Source: Pseudomonadota bacterium
Lineage (GTDB): Bacteria > Bdellovibrionota > Bacteriovoracia > Bacteriovoracales > Bacteriovoracaceae
DNA: 64,000 nt
Direction: 5' to 3'
NCBI GenBank assembly: GCA_027487685.1
Contig: JAIYDC010000011.1
Coordinates: 1 to 64,000, forward strand
The position numbers and the translations under genes were made by a program. The notes below the pieces were generated by a model. That model saw only the letters and a list, made by a program, of their open reading frames with translations. It was not told where the DNA came from and ran no database searches. Shown here one piece after another: positions 51,140-61,799 of this stretch (position 1 is the stretch's first letter; every line of letters begins with the position of its first letter).

Positions 51140-53032
51140 CTATCCTTCGAGCATTCGGATCAGCTCGGCTTCATTAATAATAGAAATACCTAAAGCCTTG
51201 GCTTTAACAAATTTACTGGAAGTCCCATCTACTTCGTTCGTTACAAGATACGACAGATTTTTTGAGACGCCTGCGATGACTCCACCACTTTGCTTTATAA
51301 GTTTTTCAACCTGGGCCCGTGGCTGCTCAAGTTCTCCGGTTATGCAAAACTTCAACCCTTTGAGCGGCCCCTCGCCGGTTGAAATTTCGTCGGCCCTAAC
51401 ACTTACCCCTGCCGCCTCGAGGGCCTCGATCAGGGGCAGTTTAACCTTCAGGGCCGCAACAATCGATTCAGCTGATTTCTCAGCAAATCCATCGATAGCG
51501 ATAAGTTGTTCTACCGTGAGATCCTTAATCTTCGTTAGTGTATTGTAACCATTGGCTATGATTTTTTCACTCTTGGTCAGAGAAACTCCCTCAATACCGA
51601 TAGCTGAGATGAACTGTGCCAAGGACTGAATTTTTGTTTTTTGGATGTTGTCGTACATCTTGGTGGCCAGTTTCTCTTTCACTTTATCCAGAATGAGTAA
51701 GTCTTCTCGCAAAAGTTTGTAAAGATCGGGGATTGCTTCTACCAGTCCCTTATTTATTAACTCCTCAAGACGTTTATCAGATAAATCCTCAATGTTAGCC
51801 TTATGGACGTAGTTTAAAATCTCTTCTTTAATTTTTGAAGGACATCGATCATTGTTACATAACAGAAAAATATCTTCGACCTGCAGTTTAGAGAAACAAC
51901 TTGGGCATAGTTGGGGGTAAGTGAACTCACCTGCTGATTTTTCAACCACACCAAGGAACTTCGGAATAACCTCTCCAGAGCGAATGACCTCTATACGATC
52001 ACCGACCTTGAGCTCAAAGTTTTGGACAAGACCAAAATTATGCAAAGTAACACGTCCTATGACTGCACCAGAAATGACCGTGGGTTCAATCGTGGCCACA
52101 GGGGTGAGTCTTCCATTCCGAGAAACACCCCATTCGATCTCAGTTATTTGGGCTGTTTTTGTTTCTCCAGCAAATTTGAAGGCCATCTTATAGCGGGGAT
52201 GATGACTCGTTTCGCCAAGCTCTCGGTGAAGCCTAAGGTCATCGTAAACAAAGACAAGTCCGTCGATTAAAAAGTCACCCTCCCCTAGAAACTCCCGTGC
52301 TTCGTTAATACGGGCTTCAAATCCCTCCCCCTGGACGTGGGTAACATAGTCAGGAATGTCAAAGCCCAGAGTTTTGAGAATCTCAAGCTTCTCATGCTCT
52401 TTTTGAATTTTTTCGTCGCAAATCAGATCAAAAGCTTTAAAAGAAAGGTATCGGCAAAGCTGAATGCTTTCCTTTCTACCCAATAGACCGGCAACGATAT
52501 TGCGTTGGGAGGTTGGAGTATCAAATCCCAACGCCTGCATTTCTCTTGAGAGGGAGAAAAAATTTTTCTCCACACAGTAAACTTCTCCTCTTACTTCGAT
52601 GGTGCCCTTGATAGAAACTGCTTTCGGCACATCCGGAATAAAGGACGCTTTTTGCGTTATATTTTCACCTACAACGCCATCCCCTCTCGTTTTCGCTAGA
52701 ACAAGATGACCATTTTCATAGATCAGTGAACAACTTGATCCATCAATTTTAAAGACACTCAGGACGGACTCAGTGCCGATCCATTTTATCAATTCATCCT
52801 TATCGTAAGTCTTGTCCAGGGAGAGCATGCGGCGTTGATGTTCAACTTTTTCGCTCCCGGTAGTATTCAGAAAGCCCACGAGCGATAGTACCGGATTCCC
52901 GGGGTCTAACAACTTGAGTTCCGCCTCCATTTGGTCGAAGGCTTCGTCAGATATGTCTGCATGCCCTCCGTAGTAACGTTCTTTATGATGTATGATGAGT
53001 TTTTCTAACTGGTGGATGCGATGGCTTTTCAT
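51140..53032 (-). CDS. ligA: NAD-dependent DNA ligase
   Basis: The 630-residue protein has the Ia domain (RYYGGHADISDEAFDQMEAEL), the adenylation site KIDG with K95, TRGDGVVGENIT, EVRGEVY, the OB-fold, a zinc finger (CPSC...CNNDRC), helix-hairpin-helix repeats and a C-terminal BRCT (LKFCITGELEQPRAQVEKLI). It is shorter than usual (about 670) and the normally conserved FANPRNAAAGSLRQ stretch reads TSQRNIVAGLLGRKES, so it is divergent. It lies between an outer-membrane gene and radA in one operon. Confidence 0.9.
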   Translation of the reverse strand: MKSHRIHQLEKLIIHHKERYYGGHADISDEAFDQMEAELKLLDPGNPVLSLVGFLNTTGSEKVEHQRRMLSLDKTYDKDELIKWIGTESVLSVFKIDGSSCSLIYENGHLVLAKTRGDGVVGENITQKASFIPDVPKAVSIKGTIEVRGEVYCVEKNFFSLSREMQALGFDTPTSQRNIVAGLLGRKESIQLCRYLSFKAFDLICDEKIQKEHEKLEILKTLGFDIPDYVTHVQGEGFEARINEAREFLGEGDFLIDGLVFVYDDLRLHRELGETSHHPRYKMAFKFAGETKTAQITEIEWGVSRNGRLTPVATIEPTVISGAVIGRVTLHNFGLVQNFELKVGDRIEVIRSGEVIPKFLGVVEKSAGEFTYPQLCPSCFSKLQVEDIFLLCNNDRCPSKIKEEILNYVHKANIEDLSDKRLEELINKGLVEAIPDLYKLLREDLLILDKVKEKLATKMYDNIQKTKIQSLAQFISAIGIEGVSLTKSEKIIANGYNTLTKIKDLTVEQLIAIDGFAEKSAESIVAALKVKLPLIEALEAAGVSVRADEISTGEGPLKGLKFCITGELEQPRAQVEKLIKQSGGVIAGVSKNLSYLVTNEVDGTSSKFVKAKALGISIINEAELIRMLEG

Positions 53033-53055
53033 TGATTCTAGTTACCATTTATAGA

Positions 53056-54519
53056 CTAGAAATTAAATGATAGCCCGACCTTAAGACGAGTATCTTTGTA
53101 GGAAATTTCCTTAAATTCTCCACTGAATCGCGCCTTCCGGGATTGGGTCTCGATGCTTCCGTCAATTGTCATGCGCACTGTGTACTGATAGCGAAGTCCT
53201 ATTTCGAGTTCCATGGCATTTACGCTCGTCGCAGAGCCGTAAATACTATCCTCATCCGTGAAGGTAGGAAAAGGCAGGAAGTCGGCCTGAGCGAAAAGAC
53301 GATACTGCCGATTGAGAGGTAAGTTTATCGCTGTACCTAGCACTATTCCAGAGATACTACTTTTCCCGAATCCGTCGGAAAGAGAAACATCCAGGTCAAA
53401 ACTATGGTTTGCATATCCGGCATACAGATCGATCTGCGGGCCATAAAAGAAGCCGATAGGAAGATACTTGTATCCTCCTGTAAGCTTAAAGGATCCATTG
53501 TTCACGTTTATCGTAGACTTGGCCGGCGAACCGGAGCTTTTCTTGAGCGACCCAAGCGAACGATCAATCTCCAATGCAGCGAAATACTCTCGAGTTATCC
53601 AGCCCTCAACTCGAAAATCAACCCCAAAAAGGTTTCCATTCATGCGATTCGCACCTCCAGGCGAAACGGTGTCAACGCTAGAATTAGAGCCAAGAAGAGC
53701 AATAGAAAGAATACCTAGAGATCCTGGGTTCTGAACCTCTTTCTTTTCCACATTTAAGCCTGAGTTCTCGTCTTCAGCTCTAAACTCCTCAAGACGTACC
53801 CAGTCCCCCCGCTCAAGCTTGATCTCAGCTCTATAAGACTTTATCTGACCCAGTGCCTGATTATCAGAAACGTTCATGACCCTCCCCTCGGCGAGGGGCT
53901 GGGTTTCCCAATCGACAACTTTCTTTAAAAGGGGGTGTTTCTTCTTTTGCATAAGACGCTTTACAATAAACTTCTGGCCAGGCTGAATAGGGTATCCCTT
54001 TCCAAGATCAAGAGTAATCTGATCTCCCAGTATCCCAGTAATCTTTGCATCATACGGTATCATCTTGGCGTACATTGCCAGCCAGTTTCCGACAGTCTCA
54101 GAAACCAGCTCTATGTCATCATTGGCGAGCTCTACGCGTTCGGAGAATAAAATATCCTCTCCCGTTTCTCCATAAACCGTTAACTCGGCGTCGATACCAT
54201 TGAGTTCATTTTTCAAACTAACTAGAATGAGTGAGCCAACCTTTAACTTATCTGCAACTGCCGCAAGGACTTCTTTTGTTTTTAGATATCTTGGCAGATT
54301 CTCACGGTACTTTGAGAATACGCTTACCATCGCAGAATTTGATACGTAGGTGCACCAATTACTTCGACGTAATTCACGTTCTAGCTCTTCAAATACTTTA
54401 TAACCGATGGCCCCACCAACGCTGTCAGTGACGGGTAGAAGTGTGCAACGTCGCATAGAGGATTGTGAAAGTACAGGTGTTGTTAAAGCTATTAGACAAA
54501 ATAAAAAAACTATTTTCAT
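53056..54519 (-). CDS. TolB/FlgT-like plus outer-membrane barrel protein
   Basis: The 487-residue protein has a signal peptide (about 1-18), an N-terminal alpha/beta domain (about 20-150) resembling TolB-N/CsgG-type domains (LLPVTDSVGGAIGYKVFEELERELRRSNW), a short beta module (ITGILGDQITLDLGKGYPIQPGQKFIVKRL) like the FlgT C-terminal domain, and a barrel (about 260-487) ending LKVGLSFNF. Domain similarities are by eye. It overlaps the HTH gene upstream by ATGA and precedes ligA by 23 bp. Confidence 0.55.
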   Translation of the reverse strand: MKIVFLFCLIALTTPVLSQSSMRRCTLLPVTDSVGGAIGYKVFEELERELRRSNWCTYVSNSAMVSVFSKYRENLPRYLKTKEVLAAVADKLKVGSLILVSLKNELNGIDAELTVYGETGEDILFSERVELANDDIELVSETVGNWLAMYAKMIPYDAKITGILGDQITLDLGKGYPIQPGQKFIVKRLMQKKKHPLLKKVVDWETQPLAEGRVMNVSDNQALGQIKSYRAEIKLERGDWVRLEEFRAEDENSGLNVEKKEVQNPGSLGILSIALLGSNSSVDTVSPGGANRMNGNLFGVDFRVEGWITREYFAALEIDRSLGSLKKSSGSPAKSTINVNNGSFKLTGGYKYLPIGFFYGPQIDLYAGYANHSFDLDVSLSDGFGKSSISGIVLGTAINLPLNRQYRLFAQADFLPFPTFTDEDSIYGSATSVNAMELEIGLRYQYTVRMTIDGSIETQSRKARFSGEFKEISYKDTRLKVGLSFNF

Positions 54520-54872
54520 ATTATGGTTGGTAGCTCAGGTGGAAACTCGAGGGTAGAATTTTCTTTGATACTAGCTGTTGCGAGTGTTGAGGTCTCGTAA
54601 ATATCAACAAGCATCCTTAATTCATTATTTTCTTCTCTTAAACGGCGCACCTGACACCGCAACTCCTCCAGCGCGAGTTTGGTCCTGAGGAGCTCTTCCT
54701 CTTCACGAAGCCGGAGCTTGTCAGTCGACGAGGCATAGATAAAGTATTTTCCATTTTCCTCTTTGTACTTCAGGATGTTATTCTTGATATGTCTTCGAAT
54801 GGTAGAAATGGAGACATTCTTATATCGTGAATAGTCGTTGATGGATAACCAAACTCCTTCACTGGCGTTCAT
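54516..54872 (-). CDS. HTH and coiled-coil DNA-binding protein
   Basis: From ATG 54872 (AAAGGAG upstream) the 118-residue protein has a helix-turn-helix at about 10-32 (SINDYSRYKNVSISTIRRHIKNN), a small wing (KYKEENGKYFIYASS) and a Leu/Glu/Arg-rich coiled coil (about 54-92), like excisionase/MerR-type regulators. The longer track ORF adds 58 residues from intergenic sequence. It is divergent from the patatin gene by 79 bp and heads the operon with the outer-membrane protein, ligA and radA. Confidence 0.65.
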   Translation of the reverse strand: MNASEGVWLSINDYSRYKNVSISTIRRHIKNNILKYKEENGKYFIYASSTDKLRLREEEELLRTKLALEELRCQVRRLREENNELRMLVDIYETSTLATASIKENSTLEFPPELPTII

Positions 54873-54951
54873 TAAGGCTCCTTTCGCGTTAACCTTAATG
54901 TTAAAGAATCCGATGAAGATGTGCAAAATCAAAACAGAAAGTTGAGCAGAA

Positions 54952-56133
54952 ATGTCAGTCGATTTGAACGAACTTAAGAACAAAAAGATTGCATTGGTCC
55001 TCTCCGGAGGTGTAGTCAAGGCTGCGGCCTGGCACCTAGGAGTCACTCTCGCGCTGGAGGAGCTTGGCTTTTCTCTTAAAAGTAATAAAAACTCTTCCCC
55101 GGCCCAGGACCTTAACCAAAAGAGTCTCGAAATCGGTACCTACGTCGGTTCCTCCGCCGGTGCCCTGATCTGTGTCTACCTGGCCGCAGGCTACACACCA
55201 CAAGATGTTATCCAGGCGACACTCGGAATAAAAGGCTCTCGCCTTCGGGGAATCACCTATAAGGACATGTTCTACATCAAGCGGCCTGAGCTCAAGGCGC
55301 CAAAGTCAGATCTTTATTATCCTCTGGATGGTTTTCCTTCCATCTTTAAGAATATTCTGAAACCCATAATTTCCCTTCCTGGTTTTTTTAGTACGGAGGG
55401 TGTTCGCAACTATCTTCTTACCCAGGTTATAGAGAAGGATTCGTTTGAGGATTTTGCGGCGGACCTATTTATTGTTGCTACTCAACTCGACCATTCCCGG
55501 AAGGTCATTTTCAGTAAGTATAACTACCCAAATCCATCCCACGACTCAACATCTGTTTACTACACGGGAACGAATGTTTCCTATGCCGCCGCTGCAAGTA
55601 TGAGTGTACCGCCATTCTACTGCCCCTACCCAATCAGAAATCAGCATACCAATGGCATTGATTATTATATCGATGGAGAAATTCGTGAGACCCTCTCAAC
55701 CCACGTTGCAGAAGATAATGGGTGTGAGGTTATTATAAGCTCCTGGACTCATACTCCCTATCACTTTCACGACGAGGTAGGATCGTTGGTAAATTATGGA
55801 CTACCGCCAATCGCAATTCAGTCCATCTACCTTATGATCCAAAAAAAAATTATTGCTTCCCGAGCTGAACGGGCGAAAGCAGTCGACATCATCGACACCG
55901 TGAACGACTACATGAAGGTTGAAAAATTCACTCAAACACATAGACGAGAAATTATGGCCATCCTTCAACGGAAACTTAATATTAATCCAAAGGTTAAGCT
56001 GATTGATATTTTTCCAAATCACCATGATTATAAACTCTTTTTTGCGAATTCATTTTCTCTTAACTCAAAGGTTTCAGCACACGCAGTTGAAGCTGGATAC
56101 AAGCGGACAATGCAGATCCTGAGTCCAAAGTGA
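54952..56133 (+). CDS. Patatin-like phospholipase
   Basis: The 393-residue protein has the patatin fold: ALVLSGGVVKAAAWHLGV (oxyanion hole), nucleophile S68 in GSSAG, and the Asp of the dyad in YYIDGEIRE. It should hydrolyse acyl esters of phospholipids. No signal peptide is seen, so it is cytoplasmic or exported by another route. The last two bases of its stop overlap the GTG start of the transglycosylase gene downstream, which couples their translation. Confidence 0.88.
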   Translation: MSVDLNELKNKKIALVLSGGVVKAAAWHLGVTLALEELGFSLKSNKNSSPAQDLNQKSLEIGTYVGSSAGALICVYLAAGYTPQDVIQATLGIKGSRLRGITYKDMFYIKRPELKAPKSDLYYPLDGFPSIFKNILKPIISLPGFFSTEGVRNYLLTQVIEKDSFEDFAADLFIVATQLDHSRKVIFSKYNYPNPSHDSTSVYYTGTNVSYAAAASMSVPPFYCPYPIRNQHTNGIDYYIDGEIRETLSTHVAEDNGCEVIISSWTHTPYHFHDEVGSLVNYGLPPIAIQSIYLMIQKKIIASRAERAKAVDIIDTVNDYMKVEKFTQTHRREIMAILQRKLNINPKVKLIDIFPNHHDYKLFFANSFSLNSKVSAHAVEAGYKRTMQILSPK

Positions 56134-57494
56134 TCGCTCTTAAATACCTCGCACTCGCTTTAATTTTTGGTATATTTCTGACTTCATCTGATCCTTACTT
56201 TGGAACAGATCTCCTTACAAAACAACCACCTAAAGAGTCGATTACCGACGTTAGAGAACGGCCCTGGATGTCAACAGATGCCTTTCGTCCCTACCTTAAT
56301 GACAAAGATAATAAGGTCTCTAATCTATTTGAGATCTCTCCTTTTTATTATCCTACGGTTCATTTCTGGTTTCTTATTTACACCCAATTTGAATCCACGT
56401 CGGTTGTATTACACGATAAAAACAATCTCTCTATCATCTATAAAGTACTTGATTTTTCCTCACTCAAACAAAAAAAAATTCCTAACAACACACTCTACAT
56501 TCTCCAGCAAAAAATTTCACGGGAAAAACTTGAAGCCCTACGCAGAGACCTGAACCTACTTTCAATCGATCCGTTCTCACTCACAACTGAGTCTAAAAAA
56601 ATTTTTCAAATGCTCTTGGCCGCGAAGGTAGCGGTGCCAATCGCTAGATCACCACGAATTCAGTTCTTCAGAAACCTAAGGGATAACATTCGAACACAGA
56701 CAGGGCAGAAGAATTTTATCCATGACGGCATTGTTCGCTCTCTGCCTTATCAAAAATTCCTAGCGCGATATTTTGAAGCTCGCCATCTTCCTAAAGAATT
56801 ACTCGCCATACCCTTCTTGGAATCGAGCTTTAACCCAAGAGCGCAATCAAAAGTTAACGCCCTTGGTATTTGGCAGTTCATGCCTCTCATATCGAGCTAT
56901 TACGTTCCCAAAAGCACTAAAAACTTCGATTACCGTCAGAACGTTGGTGTGGCCTCCGTAGCGGCTAGCTTCCTTCTGTCAGATAATTTCAAAATTCTAA
57001 AATCCTGGGACCTTGCTGTTACCGCCTATAATTCAGGTACTCGCCATCTTCTTAAAACCAAGAGAGAACTTGGCAGAATTGTTACTCTTGAGGACGTGAT
57101 ACGTCACAGCGATTCACGTCACTTTGGATTTGCCTCCAAGAATTTTTACAGTGAGTTTCTTGCACTGGCGCACACTCTTGCCTATCAGGATGAACTTTTT
57201 CCATCACTTCACGCCTCCGATCGCTCAGATATCGACAAGGAACTGCGATTTTTCATGTCAAAATGTGGGATCAATTTGCAAAAAGAGCTCTCTTATCTTT
57301 TGATTGATGATGTATATTTTCATAATCACCATACCGATAGCACTAATGGAATAATCCCGAAAGGCTTCATCCTCACCTCAAAGATTCAACTCCCTACAAA
57401 ATCATTCAAAGAATTACCCTTTGATATATTGCTGAAAACCAAGCCTAAGGAGTGGGAGCGAGCAATTGGAAATCAAAGTTGCTCAACAAGATAA
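56130..57494 (+). CDS. MltD-like lytic transglycosylase
   Basis: The 454-residue protein begins at GTG overlapping the patatin stop, with a signal/anchor helix (about 3-20). The first ~180 residues are unrecognised; residues about 200-330 form the SLT domain with ELLAIPFLESSFNPRAQSKVNALGIWQFMP (catalytic E231) and DLAVTAYNSGTRHLL, the MltD type. No LysM repeat is seen at the C-terminus. Its 3' end overlaps the convergent 679-residue gene by 22 bp. Confidence 0.82.
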   Translation: MIALKYLALALIFGIFLTSSDPYFGTDLLTKQPPKESITDVRERPWMSTDAFRPYLNDKDNKVSNLFEISPFYYPTVHFWFLIYTQFESTSVVLHDKNNLSIIYKVLDFSSLKQKKIPNNTLYILQQKISREKLEALRRDLNLLSIDPFSLTTESKKIFQMLLAAKVAVPIARSPRIQFFRNLRDNIRTQTGQKNFIHDGIVRSLPYQKFLARYFEARHLPKELLAIPFLESSFNPRAQSKVNALGIWQFMPLISSYYVPKSTKNFDYRQNVGVASVAASFLLSDNFKILKSWDLAVTAYNSGTRHLLKTKRELGRIVTLEDVIRHSDSRHFGFASKNFYSEFLALAHTLAYQDELFPSLHASDRSDIDKELRFFMSKCGINLQKELSYLLIDDVYFHNHHTDSTNGIIPKGFILTSKIQLPTKSFKELPFDILLKTKPKEWERAIGNQSCSTR

Positions 57495-59512
57495 GTATTT
57501 GGTGAGCAGTAACTCCCAAGGAACTGAACCGACCCGTCTTGATAGGTAATCTTAACGTTTATTTTTGCGTCTTTCCCATGTTCTTCTCCCCCTTGGCCCT
57601 CGCCCACAACAATAATCTTTTCACTCTTCGGTCCAGCCGAATCGTAGAACTTGCCATCTTTGTCGAGTATCTGGACATGCGTCTGGACAGATTGGCCAAG
57701 GGACTCAGGCGCTACATCAACCTTGGTCGCTTCTTTCGTTAGATTGACTTGAACTAGACAACGATTACCAAGACGTGAGCCTTCGAACTTTGAGAGTACG
57801 AAGCGCATGAAGTTTTCAGATGGGAGGGAAATTGTGCGCACATCTCTAAAGCCAACATATACGGGCTCTGACTGGTGGAGAAGCTCTAGGTATTGTCGTG
57901 TACCTAGGAGGTTTTTCGTAACATTAGTCTTGTAGGTATGATCGTTGAGTTTGGTAGATGTCTTGTCTTTGGCAAAAAGTTTGACATTATCTTCTGATAT
58001 AATAACAGGTGTTTTTTCGCGGCCAAGCAGGTCTTCCTCAAGCAAAACTACCTGATCATTCTCCACTCTTTCGTAGAAATTCATCTCAAATGTTAACTCG
58101 TGTTCGTGAACATGAATGATCTTTGAAGTTACCGTTCCCTCAGTATCTTTATAACTCAAGAGGACATTACCCGCCTTAACCCCTACAAATAGCTGGTAAG
58201 CGTAGGTTTCTGCTGATGTAACTTTCAATTTTTCATCAAGTCTTATAACTTTTGAATATGGAACATCCAGAGCAACATCGACCGTCGATTGGTCTAGCTC
58301 TACAAGGACGATCCCCATAGGTCCTCGTGACTCATATGGCGCCAGTAATTCATTGAAGGTTTCGTCACTTACTAAAGGAATAGTAACTTCAGATGGTCCT
58401 GCTTCGAGAATAAGGTCAGTATTTGTCACAGCATGACCACGTTTTAAGATGGCGACTGTACGAATCATTTTCTCCTGGGAAAGTTTCTCCTCCATCAGGA
58501 CTGATCCACTGTTGTAATCCGAGATGGCCTCAGCTAAGTCGTCTTGTGGACGAACTTCGAAGCCAACCGCTTCTGAAGAATTATTTAAATCAGTGCCGAG
58601 AGTGTGAATAGCCATTGAGGCAACCCAAACACTCCTTGTTTCCTCATTTTGCTTAGGCACAAATCCTGGATTGCTATCCGCATCAGAATTTTGAGTACCC
58701 TGACTATTCACCACAACCTTGGGAGCAGAGTTTGGTGTCTTTTTCATGGTATGAAGTTTGAAATTTTCATCTCTTGATGTCGCTCCCTGGTAAGCGATAT
58801 CTTGAATAGTCACCACCTCTGGTTTCGGTACCGTCAGCTTTGCTTTAGCCTTTTGATCTTTTGAATAGTCACTAGGCAGAAGTTCATTGACCGCAAATTC
58901 TTCCACAGTGATATCCACACTCTTAGATCTATCCACATCATCAGTTGTAGACTCACTTTGATGACTTGCATCTGAACTCACGGTAGAATCTTGTACAGGC
59001 GTTGAGGCCGTCTCTTTGGAGTACTCAAAAAACTCTGGCTCTTCAGAGGATGCCTGTTTCGTTACAATCTCATCCTCAAGATGTGGATTGCTTGTCTCTA
59101 CTTTTGCAATTTCAAGCACAGGAACTTTGTATAAGGAAGCGAGGTTTACTGCAAACTCATGATCAAAGAATATTGGTTTTACTGTAACAGGTTCAGTGAA
59201 AGATAGTTCGTTGGCCAATACGGCAGTATGCACTTCGATTGGGGCATGAAGACTTTTTTTCTTTGCAACTGTAATTGCTAATCTCTTTCTAGGTGCCTCA
59301 TCCAAGTGGGGAATATTTTCAAATTTTTGTACAGGCGCTGGAATACTGAAAGATGTTATTGAATAGGTGGTTGTGGAAAAAATGTTGAAGAATTCAGAGG
59401 AAATTTCGATAGTTGAGTTTTTGGGAGATAATGACCGAACTGCCATCGTGCCTACCGCAAGGTAGGCCACCGCCGTAAGAAGAGCATAAGTACGTATCAA
59501 TAAGAACGACAT
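57473..59512 (-). CDS. Large exported protein of unknown function
   Basis: I do not recognise a family for this 679-residue protein. An N-terminal helix (about 5-25) could be a signal or anchor. Residues 50-290 are polar, Ser/Thr/Glu/Lys-rich and low in structure; the rest is rich in predicted strands (HVHILDKDGKF, VNLTKEATKVDVAPES). An adhesin or surface-scaffold role is possible. The start ATG lies 16 nt after a TAGAAT hexamer, so its leader may be very short. Confidence 0.5.
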   Translation of the reverse strand: MSFLLIRTYALLTAVAYLAVGTMAVRSLSPKNSTIEISSEFFNIFSTTTYSITSFSIPAPVQKFENIPHLDEAPRKRLAITVAKKKSLHAPIEVHTAVLANELSFTEPVTVKPIFFDHEFAVNLASLYKVPVLEIAKVETSNPHLEDEIVTKQASSEEPEFFEYSKETASTPVQDSTVSSDASHQSESTTDDVDRSKSVDITVEEFAVNELLPSDYSKDQKAKAKLTVPKPEVVTIQDIAYQGATSRDENFKLHTMKKTPNSAPKVVVNSQGTQNSDADSNPGFVPKQNEETRSVWVASMAIHTLGTDLNNSSEAVGFEVRPQDDLAEAISDYNSGSVLMEEKLSQEKMIRTVAILKRGHAVTNTDLILEAGPSEVTIPLVSDETFNELLAPYESRGPMGIVLVELDQSTVDVALDVPYSKVIRLDEKLKVTSAETYAYQLFVGVKAGNVLLSYKDTEGTVTSKIIHVHEHELTFEMNFYERVENDQVVLLEEDLLGREKTPVIISEDNVKLFAKDKTSTKLNDHTYKTNVTKNLLGTRQYLELLHQSEPVYVGFRDVRTISLPSENFMRFVLSKFEGSRLGNRCLVQVNLTKEATKVDVAPESLGQSVQTHVQILDKDGKFYDSAGPKSEKIIVVGEGQGGEEHGKDAKINVKITYQDGSVQFLGSYCSPNTYLVEQL

Positions 59513-59620
59513 ATATACTTCTATTCTAAATGATGATGGCCTATTTTACGGAGGGGGAAAAAGTGCCTACGATGATTTTGTGGCTAACCAGATTGACTCA
59601 TTTGAATGATATTTGACTAG

Positions 59621-59881
59621 TCACTGCTCTTGGAAAGAAGCACTTCGATCTAGATTTTTTTTCTTCATACATCTCAGATCGGTTGGAAGATAGTCGACCA
59701 TCTTTTCGGTGCAGTGGTAAACAACGCCTTTGCAAGATATCGCGTGGGCCTGATAACCTGTGAGTTGGTCACCACGTTTTATCACCTTAAGGTCCCTCGG
59801 ATGGCACCCGACATGGGCGGTAAAACGCTTTTCCCAGGTGGAGCAGGATGTGAGTAAAATAAACAATGTAAAGAATCTCAT
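59621..59881 (-). CDS. Small cysteine-containing lipoprotein
   Basis: From ATG 59881 the 86-residue protein reads MRFFTLFILLTSC, a lipoprotein signal with LTSC lipobox at Cys 13. The mature part has four more cysteines (VGCHP, ISCKG, YHCTE, LRCMK), which could form two disulfides in the periplasm. The track start (TTG 59929) lies in the atpC terminator and is unlikely. No family is recognised. Confidence 0.55.
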   Translation of the reverse strand: MRFFTLFILLTSCSTWEKRFTAHVGCHPRDLKVIKRGDQLTGYQAHAISCKGVVYHCTEKMVDYLPTDLRCMKKKNLDRSASFQEQ

Positions 59882-59926
59882 CAGCTTGCGCTTCGGCGGA
59901 CTAATGGTAAGACTTAAATTTTCACG

Positions 59927-59950
59927 CAAAAAAAGCCTCTTTCGAGGCTC
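59927..59950 (-). terminator. Intrinsic terminator of the atp operon
   Basis: On the minus strand AGCCTC, loop GAAA, GAGGCT, then TTTTTTT, right after the atpC stop. The GAAA tetraloop is a stable form. Confidence 0.85.
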
Positions 59951-59955
59951 TTTTA

Positions 59956-60369
59956 TTACTTAAGATTAGCGAGGCGCAGTCTGAGCTCTGCTCGCTCGAG
60001 TTTTCTTCGAAATTTAATCAAATCAACATCGGTCAGGTTTTCTTTGCCCGAAAGTCTATCGATGGCCTTGGCCTTTGCCGATTTTGCCCGTGCCTGATCA
60101 ATATCTTCAGCACTCTCTGAAGTGAATGAAAGGATCGTAACAGTGTCCTTAAGTACTCGACACAAACCAGCAGTAACAGAAAAATGCCGAGCACCCATTG
60201 CAGTCTTTACGATCAATACTCCAGTAGAAAGCTCGGTTAAAATGTGAGTATGGTCTGGAAGAATATTTATCTCTCCCCGTATCGTAGGAATCACAATGTC
60301 ATTACACTCTAGATTTTTAATCACCACCCCTTTAGGGGTGAAGAGATTAAGCTTAAAGGCTGAAGCCAT
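59956..60369 (-). CDS. atpC: ATP synthase epsilon subunit
   Basis: The 137-residue protein has the N-terminal beta-sandwich (KLNLFTPKGVVIKNLECNDIVIPTIRGEINILPDHTHILTEL) and a C-terminal helical hairpin (RAKSAKAKAIDRLSG...). Epsilon links the rotor stalk to the F1 head and regulates ATP hydrolysis. It is 2 bp after atpD and ends the operon. Confidence 0.95.
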   Translation of the reverse strand: MASAFKLNLFTPKGVVIKNLECNDIVIPTIRGEINILPDHTHILTELSTGVLIVKTAMGARHFSVTAGLCRVLKDTVTILSFTSESAEDIDQARAKSAKAKAIDRLSGKENLTDVDLIKFRRKLERAELRLRLANLK

Positions 60370-60371
60370 AA

Positions 60372-61799
<1,428 letters not shown>

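Noticed and set aside
55841-55850. Run of A residues in the patatin gene as a phase-variation tract
   Set aside because: It encodes Lys codons in mid-gene (IQKKII), is short, and nothing else suggests variation.
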